DNA of 30,579 bases. Source: a virus. Location of the stretch: IMG/VR virus record IMGVR_UViG_3300019776_000133, positions 1-30,579 of that record; one strand, given 5' to 3'. The notes under the pieces are model-generated. The model had not been told where the DNA came from and searched no databases. It worked only from the letters and a program-made list of their open reading frames with translations. Shown here piece after piece: positions 15,564 through 22,435 of this stretch (its first letter is position 1; the number at the start of each line of letters is the position of its first letter). The position numbers and the translations under genes are program-made.

Positions 15564-16843
15564 GCGTGGTTAAGTTTGGGGTAGTTCAAACTACCGCCCC
15601 ACTCTTCGTTTGTCAGTTGGTCAGCAACCAAAGCCAGATAGCGGAATGCGTCCGCACCGTGGCTGAACTCGTCGTGCAACGGGCTGACAGCCTCGCCAGT
15701 CTTCTGACTGATGTTCCAGCGGTATCGCTTCAAACACTCCACCAGGCGCTCTGTACGGGCCTTGTTGAAGTACACGCGGGGAAATATCTCCCGTGCCCGG
15801 TCAATGCCGCTGTTCACGTGAACATTGGGCACTTGTTGAACTGTCCACCCCAGCCCACGCAAGATCGTTGCATCGTCCTTGCCCGTCTGGTGCCGGGTGT
15901 GAAATCCATCGTGCGGCAGCCAAATGTTGCCCCAGTTCATTGGCTGATCGTCCAAGCGAAGACTACGCAACTCTGCGTTGTAGTCAGCAAGAATGCGCTG
16001 ATTGCCCTCGATGTAATGAACCACCCGAATCTCGGATGCAACCTTTTGCACCAAGATCAAGGTCATGCTGTCAGCCATCCCCAAGTCAAAGATGACATGG
16101 GTTTTCAGCGAACAATCATGTGGCACCTCTCGGATGCGCCCTGCTGCCAGTGACGCAGACATGGCATCGAAGTAGATAGCACCCTCTACGGCGGGTTTGC
16201 ACTGCCCACCCCAGATGTGGTCGTAATCTTCCTTGCGCATCACCCTCTCAGCGTGCTGGCGTTCTGCCTCAAGTACGCTAGGGAAATACGGGTTATCGTT
16301 GTAGTTCATCTCCACACAGACGCAATCCGGTGGAGGCTTCACAACAAACCGCTGATGCGTTTCATCGCTCTCAAGCTGCGGGTTGTACGTTGCCCAAATC
16401 TCCGAACCTTCCTTGCGGATAGTCGGAATCAGAATGTCCCACGACTTCTTTGTAATCGACTGGGCTTCTTCACACCACACAACATCCACGCCCTCAAATG
16501 ACTTGAGGCTGTCTGCTGTCTGGTCTGACAAACCACTAAAGAAGAACTGAGAACCGTGCGGGCCGCGTATCTCCGTCTGCAATATCTCAAACACTGGCGA
16601 CAAACCCAACTCTGCAATCTGGTCGCTCAGAAGCTGATGCACCGACTGCTGAATGGACTTCTGCACTTCTCGCGTACATAGCACACGGGTTTGCTTGCCT
16701 AATGCGCGAAGGATCAACGCACGGGCGAATCCCCACGACTTACCAGAGCCACGGCCACCACGGGCCACCTTGTACCGCGCAGGCTTGAACAGGAACTGCA
16801 GCTTCTTGGGAAGCCTCGGGTTTACCTCAATCAAAGTGGACAT
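15560..16843 (-). CDS. terL: Terminase large subunit (PBSX/Terminase_3-like)
   Basis: The protein has 427 residues. The N-terminal ATPase has Walker A G-G-R-G-S-G-K-S at 29-36, Walker B VVWCEE at 121-126 (catalytic Glu) and a coupling motif TYNP at 152-155. The C-terminal nuclease shows acidic residues in order: D253 in FDLG, D312 in PHDG and the H-D-E-F…D cluster at 390-399. This is the motor that cuts the concatemer and pumps DNA into the procapsid through the portal. It overlaps the TerS stop by 17 bases and the next gene by ATGA. The lineage label is from motif style; the function is secure. Confidence 0.93.
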   Translation of the reverse strand: MSTLIEVNPRLPKKLQFLFKPARYKVARGGRGSGKSWGFARALILRALGKQTRVLCTREVQKSIQQSVHQLLSDQIAELGLSPVFEILQTEIRGPHGSQFFFSGLSDQTADSLKSFEGVDVVWCEEAQSITKKSWDILIPTIRKEGSEIWATYNPQLESDETHQRFVVKPPPDCVCVEMNYNDNPYFPSVLEAERQHAERVMRKEDYDHIWGGQCKPAVEGAIYFDAMSASLAAGRIREVPHDCSLKTHVIFDLGMADSMTLILVQKVASEIRVVHYIEGNQRILADYNAELRSLRLDDQPMNWGNIWLPHDGFHTRHQTGKDDATILRGLGWTVQQVPNVHVNSGIDRAREIFPRVYFNKARTERLVECLKRYRWNISQKTGEAVSPLHDEFSHGADAFRYLALVADQLTNEEWGGSLNYPKLNHA

Positions 16844-17192
16844 TTACAACCACCTTGAGATCAACTTCGTGCTTTGTCGGAGCCAGAAAGCCGTGCATGG
16901 CGTTCAGCTCTTTGACCGCGCTCACCTTTTCACCAGGCTTTGCACTAGATGCCACATCAGCCAGGACAGACACAGACTGCTCACGAGTCCATAGGGCTTT
17001 GTTTGCCAGCGCATCTTTAAGCTCCCCCACCCTCGCTGCAACCTCGCTGTTTTTCAGCAAGTTGTATGCGTTGTTCTGCACCGTCTCTGGCTTCATCCTC
17101 CCGGCGCTGTAAGCGGCACGGTAAGCGTCGGACTGGTTCATCCCATCAGCGATGGATTGGCAGAATTTCTCCTGTTTGGCGGTGAGGGTCAT
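16827..17192 (-). CDS. terS: Terminase small subunit (Terminase_2-like)
   Basis: The protein has 121 residues. The N-terminal motif TLTAKQEKFCQSIADGMNQSDAYRAAY is the helix-turn-helix DNA-binding segment seen in Terminase_2 proteins. Central helices (VQNNAYNLLKNSEVAARVGELKDAL) follow, with a C-terminal strand (EVDLKVVVNVHF) that likely contacts TerL. The ribosome binding site AAGGAA is adequate. The gene lies just past the terminator at 17224-17246 with little room for its own promoter, so it probably depends on read-through or antitermination from the early transcript. It recognises the packaging site on phage DNA. Confidence 0.85.
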   Translation of the reverse strand: MTLTAKQEKFCQSIADGMNQSDAYRAAYSAGRMKPETVQNNAYNLLKNSEVAARVGELKDALANKALWTREQSVSVLADVASSAKPGEKVSAVKELNAMHGFLAPTKHEVDLKVVVNVHFD

Positions 17193-17223
17193 GGCTCATG
17201 GGTTCCTTGCGGAGTGTCCAAAT

Positions 17224-17246
17224 AAAAAAGCCAGCACTAGGCTGGC
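17224..17246 (-). terminator. Rho-independent terminator upstream of the late operon
   Basis: On the minus strand GCCAGC-CTAGT-GCTGGC is followed directly by TTTTTT: a perfect 6-bp stem, 5-base loop and T tract. It would stop minus-strand transcription from the early region just before terS. It is the second of two terminators in this gap. Confidence 0.85.
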
Positions 17247-17352
17247 GAAGATCAGCCGGAAACTGATAAGGGGAGTAAGTTATTTACGGCTGGCGACTGA
17301 CTATTTGCGGTGGCTCACAGGCTTTACAGCTGATTACCTTTTATTGACACCG

Positions 17353-17532
17353 TTACTCAGGCTTGCGGCCCGTGGCTTCAATCACCATGCGTAAGTAGTC
17401 CACCACCCTCACCGGCGTCTTGGGAGGGGCAAGAGCATCCGGCGAGGGCTTCGTGGTGGAGTTAGGCCGATTTACCCATCGTCCAGGGGCCAACCCATAG
17501 AACAGAGCCTGCCAATGAAGAAAACAGGGGTT
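17353..17532 (-). other. Open frame without a clear start, possible degenerate or small gene
   Basis: Between the two terminators a 59-codon open frame ends at TAA 17353. Its predicted residues look protein-like (WQALFYGLAPGRWVNRPNS… and VRVVDYLRMVIEATGRKPE). The frame has no ATG or GTG early, only CTG and TTG (17493), and no good ribosome binding site. It could be a remnant, a rare-start gene or chance. The rest of this gap (17193-17688) holds the two terminators and no other gene I can support; a competing 76-codon frame at 17462-17692 runs through the terminator and reads as noise. Confidence 0.25.
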
Positions 17533-17623
17533 CTATGTGCGGATTGGGTTTGGGGAATGGTGCAGGGTTCAGTCCGTTTGCTTTAGCTGCAAAAAATGGA
17601 TGTGGACAGACCCCGCATAAACG

Positions 17624-17653
17624 AAAAAGCCCCCAGTCTTGCGAGAGGAGGCT
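17624..17653 (-). terminator. Rho-independent terminator after the early operon
   Basis: On the minus strand AGCCTCC pairs with GGGGGCT (7 bp with one T-G pair), with an inner TCT/AGA pairing around CGCA, and TTTTCG follows. It lies 36 bases beyond the stop of the gene at 17689-18066. Confidence 0.7.
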
Positions 17654-17688
17654 AATTTTGCAGACAGCTACGCCTACGAGCGGAATTT

Positions 17689-18066
17689 TCACATAATTCC
17701 GGCGGCTGTCAAGCGCTTGACCAAAATATTTCTAGCCTCTGCCACTACTTTCTGGCGCTCTGTTTGATCTGATGGAAGGCGCAGACTGTTCCACACTTGC
17801 TTGCCTGTGTGTAGGTTTCTGGCGTTGAGATAGATAGCTGTCCTATGCTCCGGCTTCATCTCGCCGATATGGAAATCCACGGCCTCCATCTGGGTGTTGT
17901 GCAGCGTCCCGTCTACTACGTCTGACTCACTATCCCATTGCCGTGAACTGACTTGGCCGGTGAACATGGGCGCAGTTCCGTGCGAACCAAGGATTGCAAA
18001 GGCTTTAGACCATTTATGCCACTCTGCCAACAGATCGTCCAGTATGAAACATGCGTCATTCATCAT
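17689..18066 (-). CDS. Conserved phage protein in the position of a late regulator (125 aa)
   Basis: The protein has 125 residues. The N-terminal helix (NDACFILDDLLAEWHKWSKAF) is followed by a Ser/Asp-rich centre (SSRQWDSESDVVDG) and a C-terminal helix (TERQKVVAEARNILVKRLTAAGIM). I recall close relatives in Burkholderiales prophages, always annotated as hypothetical. Start 18066 overlaps the upstream stop as ATGA, with GGAGG 7 bases ahead. It is the last early gene and is followed directly by two terminators, then terS. That is where lambdoid phages place Q-type antiterminators, so a late-gene activator role is possible but not shown by any motif. Confidence 0.7.
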   Translation of the reverse strand: MMNDACFILDDLLAEWHKWSKAFAILGSHGTAPMFTGQVSSRQWDSESDVVDGTLHNTQMEAVDFHIGEMKPEHRTAIYLNARNLHTGKQVWNSLRLPSDQTERQKVVAEARNILVKRLTAAGIM

Positions 18067-18299
18067 TGCTTTTCCTCCAATTTGTCTAGCTCTTCCATTT
18101 TTCGCATGACGTAAACGGCTGCATCAAGTAGCTCCTCCAGGTGGTGCTGGTGCCACTGGCGAAGCGTTAGAGGGTTCTTGCGTACCGTAGTTCCATATTT
18201 GCGAATCCCGGTTTCCTGCCGTTGGGCCAGCATCCGGCACAAGTCTCCCTCTGTCCCCTCTACCCTCAGAAACCCACCGTCTACGCTGATTGTTTGCAT
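18063..18299 (-). CDS. Small helical phage protein, MazG-like tail motif (78 aa)
   Basis: The protein has 78 residues from ATG 18299, chosen because AAGGAG lies 6 bases upstream; an in-frame ATG at 18362 lies well inside the NinG gene. The N-terminal part is beta-rich (SVDGGFLRVEGTEGD). The end is a strong helix with H-L-E-E-L-L-D-A-A-V-Y, reminiscent of the E-E-x-x-D metal-binding helix in all-alpha NTP pyrophosphohydrolases, though the domain here is too short to be a full enzyme. It overlaps NinG at one end and the next gene by ATGA at the other. Function unknown. Confidence 0.6.
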   Translation of the reverse strand: MQTISVDGGFLRVEGTEGDLCRMLAQRQETGIRKYGTTVRKNPLTLRQWHQHHLEELLDAAVYVMRKMEELDKLEEKQ

Positions 18300-18829
18300 T
18301 CCAACTCCTTTAGCTTTGCCTTGTACGTTGCCTTGATCTCTAAAAGTTCTTCGCGGGTCCATTTATGCGGCACACAATCTGATTCAAGGGCTTCGACACG
18401 TCCCAGGCCGATGCGGGCAATGAGTCCAATGCGGTAATCAACTGCCCTACCTGCACCGTATCGATTGCAGACCTTTCTTTGAGCATGGCAGTTGTCCTCG
18501 TTGAATCTGAGGTGACTGGCAGAACCAGTGCTGCGGTAGTGTCCAGCGTCAAAACCGCCACCAACCGAGGATTCGGCAAGAGGTTTTCCACAGCAGATGC
18601 ACGGCTGCGCTTGATCTCGTAGACGGATGAAAGCGTTAAAGGCAATTTGGGCGTCCTTGATTAAGTCGGGGATTCGTTTCAGTGCAGCCTTACGCGCTTT
18701 GGTGCGCTCGGCCTCTTCCTTCTTGGCTGTCTTTACCAACCGGCTGGCGCAGATGGGCGAACAGACGGATTGGAGTGGGCGAACTGGCACGAAGCAGGAG
18801 CCGCAGTGCTTGCAAGTCTTATCCTTCAT
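18281..18829 (-). CDS. ninG: Recombination protein NinG (Rap-like)
   Basis: The protein has 182 residues from ATG 18829; a longer frame starts at 18862 inside NinB. It has an N-terminal Cys cluster (C6, C9, C23, C27) and a long basic helix. The NinG core follows: CICCGKPL, then DAGHYRSTGSASHLRFNEDNCHAQRKVCN with the conserved His, Asn and Cys residues of this HNH-like fold. In lambda, NinG/Rap is a structure-specific endonuclease cutting branched recombination intermediates such as Holliday junctions and D-loops. It follows NinB directly, the order found in lambda's nin region. Confidence 0.88.
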   Translation of the reverse strand: MKDKTCKHCGSCFVPVRPLQSVCSPICASRLVKTAKKEEAERTKARKAALKRIPDLIKDAQIAFNAFIRLRDQAQPCICCGKPLAESSVGGGFDAGHYRSTGSASHLRFNEDNCHAQRKVCNRYGAGRAVDYRIGLIARIGLGRVEALESDCVPHKWTREELLEIKATYKAKLKELECKQSA

Positions 18830-19214
18830 GGAACATGACCCCCTTGTCAGCACCAAAAGCAATCGCCAGTTCCAGCAACTCGCTCATCTCTTCACGCGTC
18901 ATCTTGCTGGTGGACAACCCTAGAACGACAAACCCGCCTTCAATGCCAGGCACAGCTTTTTGCTTACGCAGGCTGGCGGTCAGCATGGTTTTCCAGTCTT
19001 CCGGCGTCAGCTTTTCGCCGTACCACTCCACCTGGTTGGCAATGTCTGACAGTGCTGCCCACATCTTCTTGTTCTGCTCGTTGCTGCGCTTTTCCTTGCG
19101 CACGGTGACTTGCAGGCGGTGTCCAGCGACTAGGTAAGGCTTGACTACTCCCCACAGGTCTGAGAGCGCCTTGTGGCCCTGCTGGGCGTTGTAGAGCGTG
19201 TAAGTGCTGCTCAT
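18819..19214 (-). CDS. ninB: Recombination protein NinB
   Basis: The protein has 131 residues. The family signature is plain: RSNEQNKKMWAALSDIANQVEWYGEKLTPEDWKTMLTASL, then GGFVVLGLSTSKMTREEMSELLELAIAFG. NinB (lambda Orf) binds single-stranded DNA and helps load the phage annealing protein over SSB, taking the place of host RecFOR. Length matches the usual 130-150 residues. Its ATG overlaps the upstream stop as ATGA and its end overlaps NinG. Confidence 0.9.
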   Translation of the reverse strand: MSSTYTLYNAQQGHKALSDLWGVVKPYLVAGHRLQVTVRKEKRSNEQNKKMWAALSDIANQVEWYGEKLTPEDWKTMLTASLRKQKAVPGIEGGFVVLGLSTSKMTREEMSELLELAIAFGADKGVMFHEG

Positions 19215-19513
19215 GCTTTCAGACTCCGCAAAAGCCAGTCGTCATAAGCTGCCAGTGGCGACGATCCATGCCCTACTTGCATTCCACCGGCACAAATCCA
19301 GCGCTCGTATTTCCATCCGCAGTCGTAAAAGTGGCCTTTGAGGTAAATGCGGGGCCTTGTCGCTTTAACTCCGCTGCAACTGCTTTCCCAATCCCTGCGT
19401 ACAAGTCGGTTTTCTCCAACTCCTTGCAGCGGTGACGGGCTTGATCGATTGCACCGGGAATCTGAGCCATTCGGACTAGGTGTTCCAGCATGGTTTGAAA
19501 GTGGTTCATGCAT
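19211..19513 (-). CDS. Overlapping frame whose 3' part looks coding (start unclear)
   Basis: This frame ends at 19211 with an ATGA overlap to ninB, as a real operon gene would. Its last 45 residues (IYLKGHFYDCGWKYERWICAGG… to DDWLLRSLKA) look genuine, with aromatic and Gly spacing like small phage proteins. Its first 50 codons (ATG 19513) read as a shadow of the gene at 19273-19509 in the other frame. No ATG, GTG or TTG lies between. Options are an ATT start at 19348 (AAGG upstream), a -1 ribosomal shift from the other gene, or a sequencing or natural frameshift. The extent given is the maximal ATG-to-stop frame. Confidence 0.4.
   Translation of the reverse strand: MHEPLSNHAGTPSPNGSDSRCNRSSPSPLQGVGENRLVRRDWESSCSGVKATRPRIYLKGHFYDCGWKYERWICAGGMQVGHGSSPLAAYDDWLLRSLKA
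19273..19509 (-). CDS. Small phage protein (78 aa), overlapping frame partner
   Basis: The protein has 78 residues. Its first 50 look real: helices MNHFQTMLEHLVRMAQ and AIDQARHRCKELEK, then DLYAGIGKAVAAELKRQ. The start ATG 19509 overlaps the upstream stop as ATGA. After residue 50 the sequence becomes Thr/Ala-rich and less protein-like, exactly where the competing frame starts to look coding. A lysine codon preceded by A (A-AAG) lies at the transition, a mildly shift-prone motif. Function unknown. Confidence 0.55.
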   Translation of the reverse strand: MNHFQTMLEHLVRMAQIPGAIDQARHRCKELEKTDLYAGIGKAVAAELKRQGPAFTSKATFTTADGNTSAGFVPVECK

Positions 19514-19721
19514 GCTTCACCCCACGCTCTTGCAACCGGTGCCGATGTGTGTCAGCCATTGCGCTCACAGCGTCATGCGTTCCAACCATTAGGATTGACC
19601 AGAGGTTTGGCTTGTTTTCCACAAAGCACATCTGCGCCCACGCCAGCGAATCAGACAATTCCTGAATGTGGAAGTTGTTGGAATGCTTTGACCACTCCAA
19701 GACCCAAAGTTCTTGCTTCAT
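19506..19721 (-). CDS. Conserved small phage protein (71 aa)
   Basis: The protein has 71 residues: an N-terminal beta hairpin (ELWVLEWSKHSNNFHIQEL), then a helix (SDSLAWAQMCFVENK), then a strand (NLWSILMVGTHDAVSAMADTHRHRLQER) with several His and Arg residues. I recall relatives of this style (…V-L-E-Y-S…F-H-I…I-G-T-H-D…) in Burkholderiales phages without known role. Both ends overlap neighbours by ATGA, so it is part of the helicase-to-ninB operon. Confidence 0.65.
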   Translation of the reverse strand: MKQELWVLEWSKHSNNFHIQELSDSLAWAQMCFVENKPNLWSILMVGTHDAVSAMADTHRHRLQERGVKHA

Positions 19722-21031
19722 TCAAATCCCCTTTTGCTGACGGTGTTAGTTGGTGGTTCGCCAGCCCATGCACCAAAGCGCGTTTGGTCAGCGACATAGA
19801 ACAGATGCACATCACCTGTGCGGCCTTGGCGGTTCTTGGCTATGCGAAAGACTGCGTAATCTTTCCAGCGATCACCCAACTCGGGGCTGGACATGATTGG
19901 CCTGTGGATAAATCCAACAACGTCAGCGTCCTGCTCAATGGAGCCAGAGTCGCGCAAGTCATGCAGTCCAGGCACTTGGTTGCCACGTTCAGCAGCACCA
20001 CGGTTCACCTGTGCGAGGCAGATCACCACAATGTCCAACTCTTTCGCCAGCGTCTTCAAGCCCTTGCTGATTTCCTCGATCTGGTACGCACGAGACTGCT
20101 TGGAGTCGGTTCCTGCCATCAATCCGATGTAGTCCACAACCAAAACATCCAGACCTTTAAGGCGTTTGAGCGCGCGGGCTTTTGCACGGACTTGGAGGAT
20201 GTTCAAACCGCCTTTGTCGGACACATAGAATTTGCGCGTTTTGGCGCGTTCTACGGCATCCACTACCCGGTTGTATTCCAGACCCTGTTTCGGACGCTTA
20301 ATCGTCGAAATAGACACGTTCCCGAGGATTGCTGTTTGACGGTCACGAACGTCAGCGTGCGGCATCTCCATCGAAAGGAATCCAACGTGCCAATCTTGGG
20401 CAATGTGAAGCCCAACGGTTAGGCCCATCGCAGTCTTGCCCATCGCAGGACGCGCACCAACAATCACCAGGCTGCCGCGCTGGAATCCACCGTCTAGCAG
20501 TTCGTCAAAGTCGATCAGCCCGGTTTTGATGCCTTGAATGTCTCCACGTTCACGCGCTTCGATAAGGTCCAGGTGCAGCATTGCCCCCGTGTGGGCATCA
20601 ATCCACTCGTCTGCTGCCTCTGCCGACTCCAGCTTTGCAAGCTCGGCCTGAGCCTTGTCAATGCGGTCATCAATGTCGCCATCAGAGAACGCCAATGCGC
20701 CGATGGTCTGAGACGCTTGGTAGAGCTTGCGTTCACGGGCTTTGCTGACGATCAGCTTCGCAAGGGAATGAACGCCCTGTTTTCCAGAAACGTAGGTTTC
20801 TGAGATGGCGTGCAGGTGATCCAGCGTTTCAACACCATTGATGCGCTCATGCATCACAACAATGTCAATGCCGTTCTCACGCTTCGCCAGTGCGTCCAGC
20901 ATGACCCGGTACATCAATGCATTGGACGGTTCAAGGAAGTGCTCAGGCTTGAGGTAGTCGGAAACCTGCTCAATGGCCGGTAGCCAGCCAAACCCGATAG
21001 ACAGGACTCCGTATTCAGCTTGGACGGTCAT
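19718..21031 (-). CDS. dnaB: Replicative DNA helicase, DnaB type
   Basis: The protein has 437 residues. The N-terminal primase-interaction domain spans about 1-105 (GWLPAIEQVSDYLKPEHFL). A linker is followed by the RecA-like C-terminal domain: Walker A G-A-R-P-A-M-G-K-T at 192-200, Walker B VLVVD at 296-300, and the DnaB-typical LRDSGSIEQDADVVGFIHR near 370. It unwinds the phage origin 5' to 3' as a hexamer. The ribosome binding site GGGAGG is strong, and the start overlaps the DUF1376 gene by ATGA, so initiator and helicase are made together. Walker A, Walker B and arginine-finger regions are intact. Confidence 0.93.
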   Translation of the reverse strand: MTVQAEYGVLSIGFGWLPAIEQVSDYLKPEHFLEPSNALMYRVMLDALAKRENGIDIVVMHERINGVETLDHLHAISETYVSGKQGVHSLAKLIVSKARERKLYQASQTIGALAFSDGDIDDRIDKAQAELAKLESAEAADEWIDAHTGAMLHLDLIEARERGDIQGIKTGLIDFDELLDGGFQRGSLVIVGARPAMGKTAMGLTVGLHIAQDWHVGFLSMEMPHADVRDRQTAILGNVSISTIKRPKQGLEYNRVVDAVERAKTRKFYVSDKGGLNILQVRAKARALKRLKGLDVLVVDYIGLMAGTDSKQSRAYQIEEISKGLKTLAKELDIVVICLAQVNRGAAERGNQVPGLHDLRDSGSIEQDADVVGFIHRPIMSSPELGDRWKDYAVFRIAKNRQGRTGDVHLFYVADQTRFGAWAGEPPTNTVSKRGFE

Positions 21032-21810
21032 GCAGCCTCCCGAGTCTTTTCAATGACTTGGGAAATACCCTTGTCGCTCAGGAGATAGTCAAAGTCACAA
21101 CGCCACGATGCATGTTGCTCAGAGCGTTTTGTGCGGCCCATCAGAAAGTCGTTTTCTCTGGTGCGCGTGAAGTACGCCTCTATCCAAGCAATGGCTTCCG
21201 ATGCGGTGGAAGCCCTCGGAGTGCCATCAGACCTTTTGCTTGTCAGAACAAACTTCCAAAACTTGCGGCAAGCCGACTCACGCTTTGCGTTCATCACCTT
21301 TGCTGACGGAAGCTCTGGGAGGATGCTGTTGTAAAGCGCCGTGATTTTGTCTATCGGGCAGGTCGGCAGCTTGGCTGTCGACATATCTATTACTTGGTTA
21401 GTGGTTAGTGGTTTATGGTTAGGGTTAGCTGTGGCATCCGTTTGGGGCACGACTGGCAACCCACTGGAAACCGACTGGGTTTTTTGAGCCTTCGGACGCC
21501 CACCTTTTTGACCATTCGCACGGTTTTTTTCACACTGAGCGTGATATGCGGCTATCTCTGCGTCAATGCGTCCATGCCTAAACCCAGCTTCTGACTCACA
21601 AAAAAAGTCTGAAAGTACATTTTTCAGAGCGTTCAAGTCCAATTCAGAACCAAGGCGCAAGCGCCTCGCAACCACTTGGGTTTCTTTTGGTATTGGTGTT
21701 TCTTCAAGGTAATACCAATCAATCAAGTCCCGGTAAATGCTGTGCTCAAGACGGGACAAGTGAATGGTGTCCTTGCGGTAGTCACCAATGTTGAACTGGT
21801 AGTAGTGCAT
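21028..21810 (-). CDS. DUF1376 replication-initiation protein
   Basis: The protein has 260 residues. The N-terminal 90 residues match the DUF1376 pattern: MHYYQFNIGDYRKDTIHLSRLEHSIYRDLIDWYYLEE, then P-I-P-K-E…A-R-R-L-R. A basic stretch (NRANGQKGGRPKAQK, about 113-127) and a low-complexity linker (NPNHKPLTTNQV) encoded by heptamer repeats follow. The C-terminal half (about 155-260) is helical and aromatic (KFWKFVLTSKRSDG, WIEAYFTRTREN). It fills the slot of lambda O or P1-type initiators, directly upstream of DnaB. It probably binds the origin inside its own gene and recruits the helicase; that part is inference. Confidence 0.8.
   Translation of the reverse strand: MHYYQFNIGDYRKDTIHLSRLEHSIYRDLIDWYYLEETPIPKETQVVARRLRLGSELDLNALKNVLSDFFCESEAGFRHGRIDAEIAAYHAQCEKNRANGQKGGRPKAQKTQSVSSGLPVVPQTDATANPNHKPLTTNQVIDMSTAKLPTCPIDKITALYNSILPELPSAKVMNAKRESACRKFWKFVLTSKRSDGTPRASTASEAIAWIEAYFTRTRENDFLMGRTKRSEQHASWRCDFDYLLSDKGISQVIEKTREAA
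21396..21430. repeat. Five heptamer direct repeats, candidate replication origin iterons
   Basis: On the plus strand the units are GGTTAGT, GGTTAGT, GGTTTAT, GGTTAGG and GTTAGCT, all in 7-base phase. They encode the linker residues HKPLTTN of the initiator in the other strand. Repeats inside the initiator gene are the layout of lambda ori within O. Function as origin is inference. Confidence 0.5.
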
Positions 21811-22007
21811 CAGTTCGCCCTTATGAAGTCGTTAAGAGCAGCGATGACATACAGAACCTGGTGCTTCGTAAGCTCTACTTGGTTTACCTCTGTTGCGGTC
21901 TTTTGAGAGATCAACACACGGCATCCCTCAATCTCAGCAACTTCGATCTCGTGTGAAGGCTGCATGTGCAGTAACGAAACTTTTGCCTTAAAATCAAATT
22001 CAGTCAT
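21810..22007 (-). CDS. Small protein upstream of the initiator (65 aa)
   Basis: The protein has 65 residues: a beta-rich N-terminal half (FDFKAKVSLLHMQ, IEVAEIEGCRVLISQ), then a helix (VNQVELTKHQVLYVIAALNDFIRAN). It resembles small regulatory or DNA-mimic folds but I recognise no family. It ends with a TGATG overlap to DUF1376. Its upstream ribosome binding site is weak. It is preceded by a 66-base gap with a bidirectional hairpin. Confidence 0.55.
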   Translation of the reverse strand: MTEFDFKAKVSLLHMQPSHEIEVAEIEGCRVLISQKTATEVNQVELTKHQVLYVIAALNDFIRAN

Positions 22008-22039
22008 CGGTTAAGGTATGTTTGATTGATGAATAGAAG

Positions 22040-22069
22040 GCCCATCCAGTTCGCGCTAGGTGGGCTTTT
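22040..22069 (+). terminator. Hairpin with T tract on the plus strand, possibly bidirectional
   Basis: GCCCA(T)CC pairs with GGTGGGC around an 11-base loop, with TTTT following on the plus strand. On the minus strand the hairpin is equally stable but the downstream tract is T-poor. It sits in the only notable gap of the minus-strand early operon and may attenuate early transcription. Confidence 0.4.
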
Positions 22070-22073
22070 CGCT

Positions 22074-22241
22074 TTATTGGTCTGCCTTGATGCGCTGATC
22101 AACAACTGGCAAACCTGCACGACGAAGCTGGCGTGGATGTGTGCCCAATGCCATCTTTCGGTGGTAGTAGTCCAACTGCGGATAGGAGCGCTTAGGCTCT
22201 GGCAAAAAGATGGACTTGGCTGGAATCTGAAAGGCGTTCAT
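22074..22241 (-). CDS. Small basic protein (55 aa)
   Basis: The protein has 55 residues: MNAFQIPAKSIFLPEPKRSY, then a basic helix (HRKMALGTHPRQLRRAGL) and a short polar tail. Its ATG overlaps the stop of the winged-helix-like gene as ATGA, which supports it as a real gene despite its small size. Nothing is recognised in it; a nucleic-acid or protein-binding role would fit the charge. Confidence 0.55.
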   Translation of the reverse strand: MNAFQIPAKSIFLPEPKRSYPQLDYYHRKMALGTHPRQLRRAGLPVVDQRIKADQ

Positions 22242-22435
22242 TGGTATGCCTTTGGTGCCTGGCCAAAGTAACGTTTCAAGCGGCCTTCCTGCTTCTTCAA
22301 GATCACCCAGCCTTGCTCTTTAAGGTCTGACAACCTTCTGTGAGGGGACACGCTTGGCAGCACTGCTGCAATGTCCACAGAAGTACATCCAGACTTGCGA
22401 AGCAGGAGCTTCTTCAACTTGTCGTGCTGATTCAT
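22238..22435 (-). CDS. Winged-helix-like DNA-binding protein (65 aa)
   Basis: The protein has 65 residues. Helix MNQHDKLKKLLLRKSG, then TSVDIAAVLPSVSPHRRLSDLKEQGWVI, and a basic wing (KKQEGRLKRYFG) have the spacing of a winged helix-turn-helix. Proteins of this type occur in early phage operons as small regulators. ATGA overlaps link it on both sides. The target is unknown. Confidence 0.65.
   Translation of the reverse strand: MNQHDKLKKLLLRKSGCTSVDIAAVLPSVSPHRRLSDLKEQGWVILKKQEGRLKRYFGQAPKAYQ

Noticed and set aside
17462-17692. A 76-codon minus-strand frame between the two terminators
   Set aside because: It reads through the terminator hairpin at 17624-17653 and is Pro/Phe/Leu-rich with no coupling to neighbours.
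19903-19911. Second DnaA-box match
   Set aside because: It lies within conserved helicase coding sequence (F-I-H-R) and is explained by the protein.
21396-21430. GGTTAG-like repeats as a telomere-type sequence
   Set aside because: Units are 7 bases and few, lie inside a replication gene, and fit origin iterons far better.
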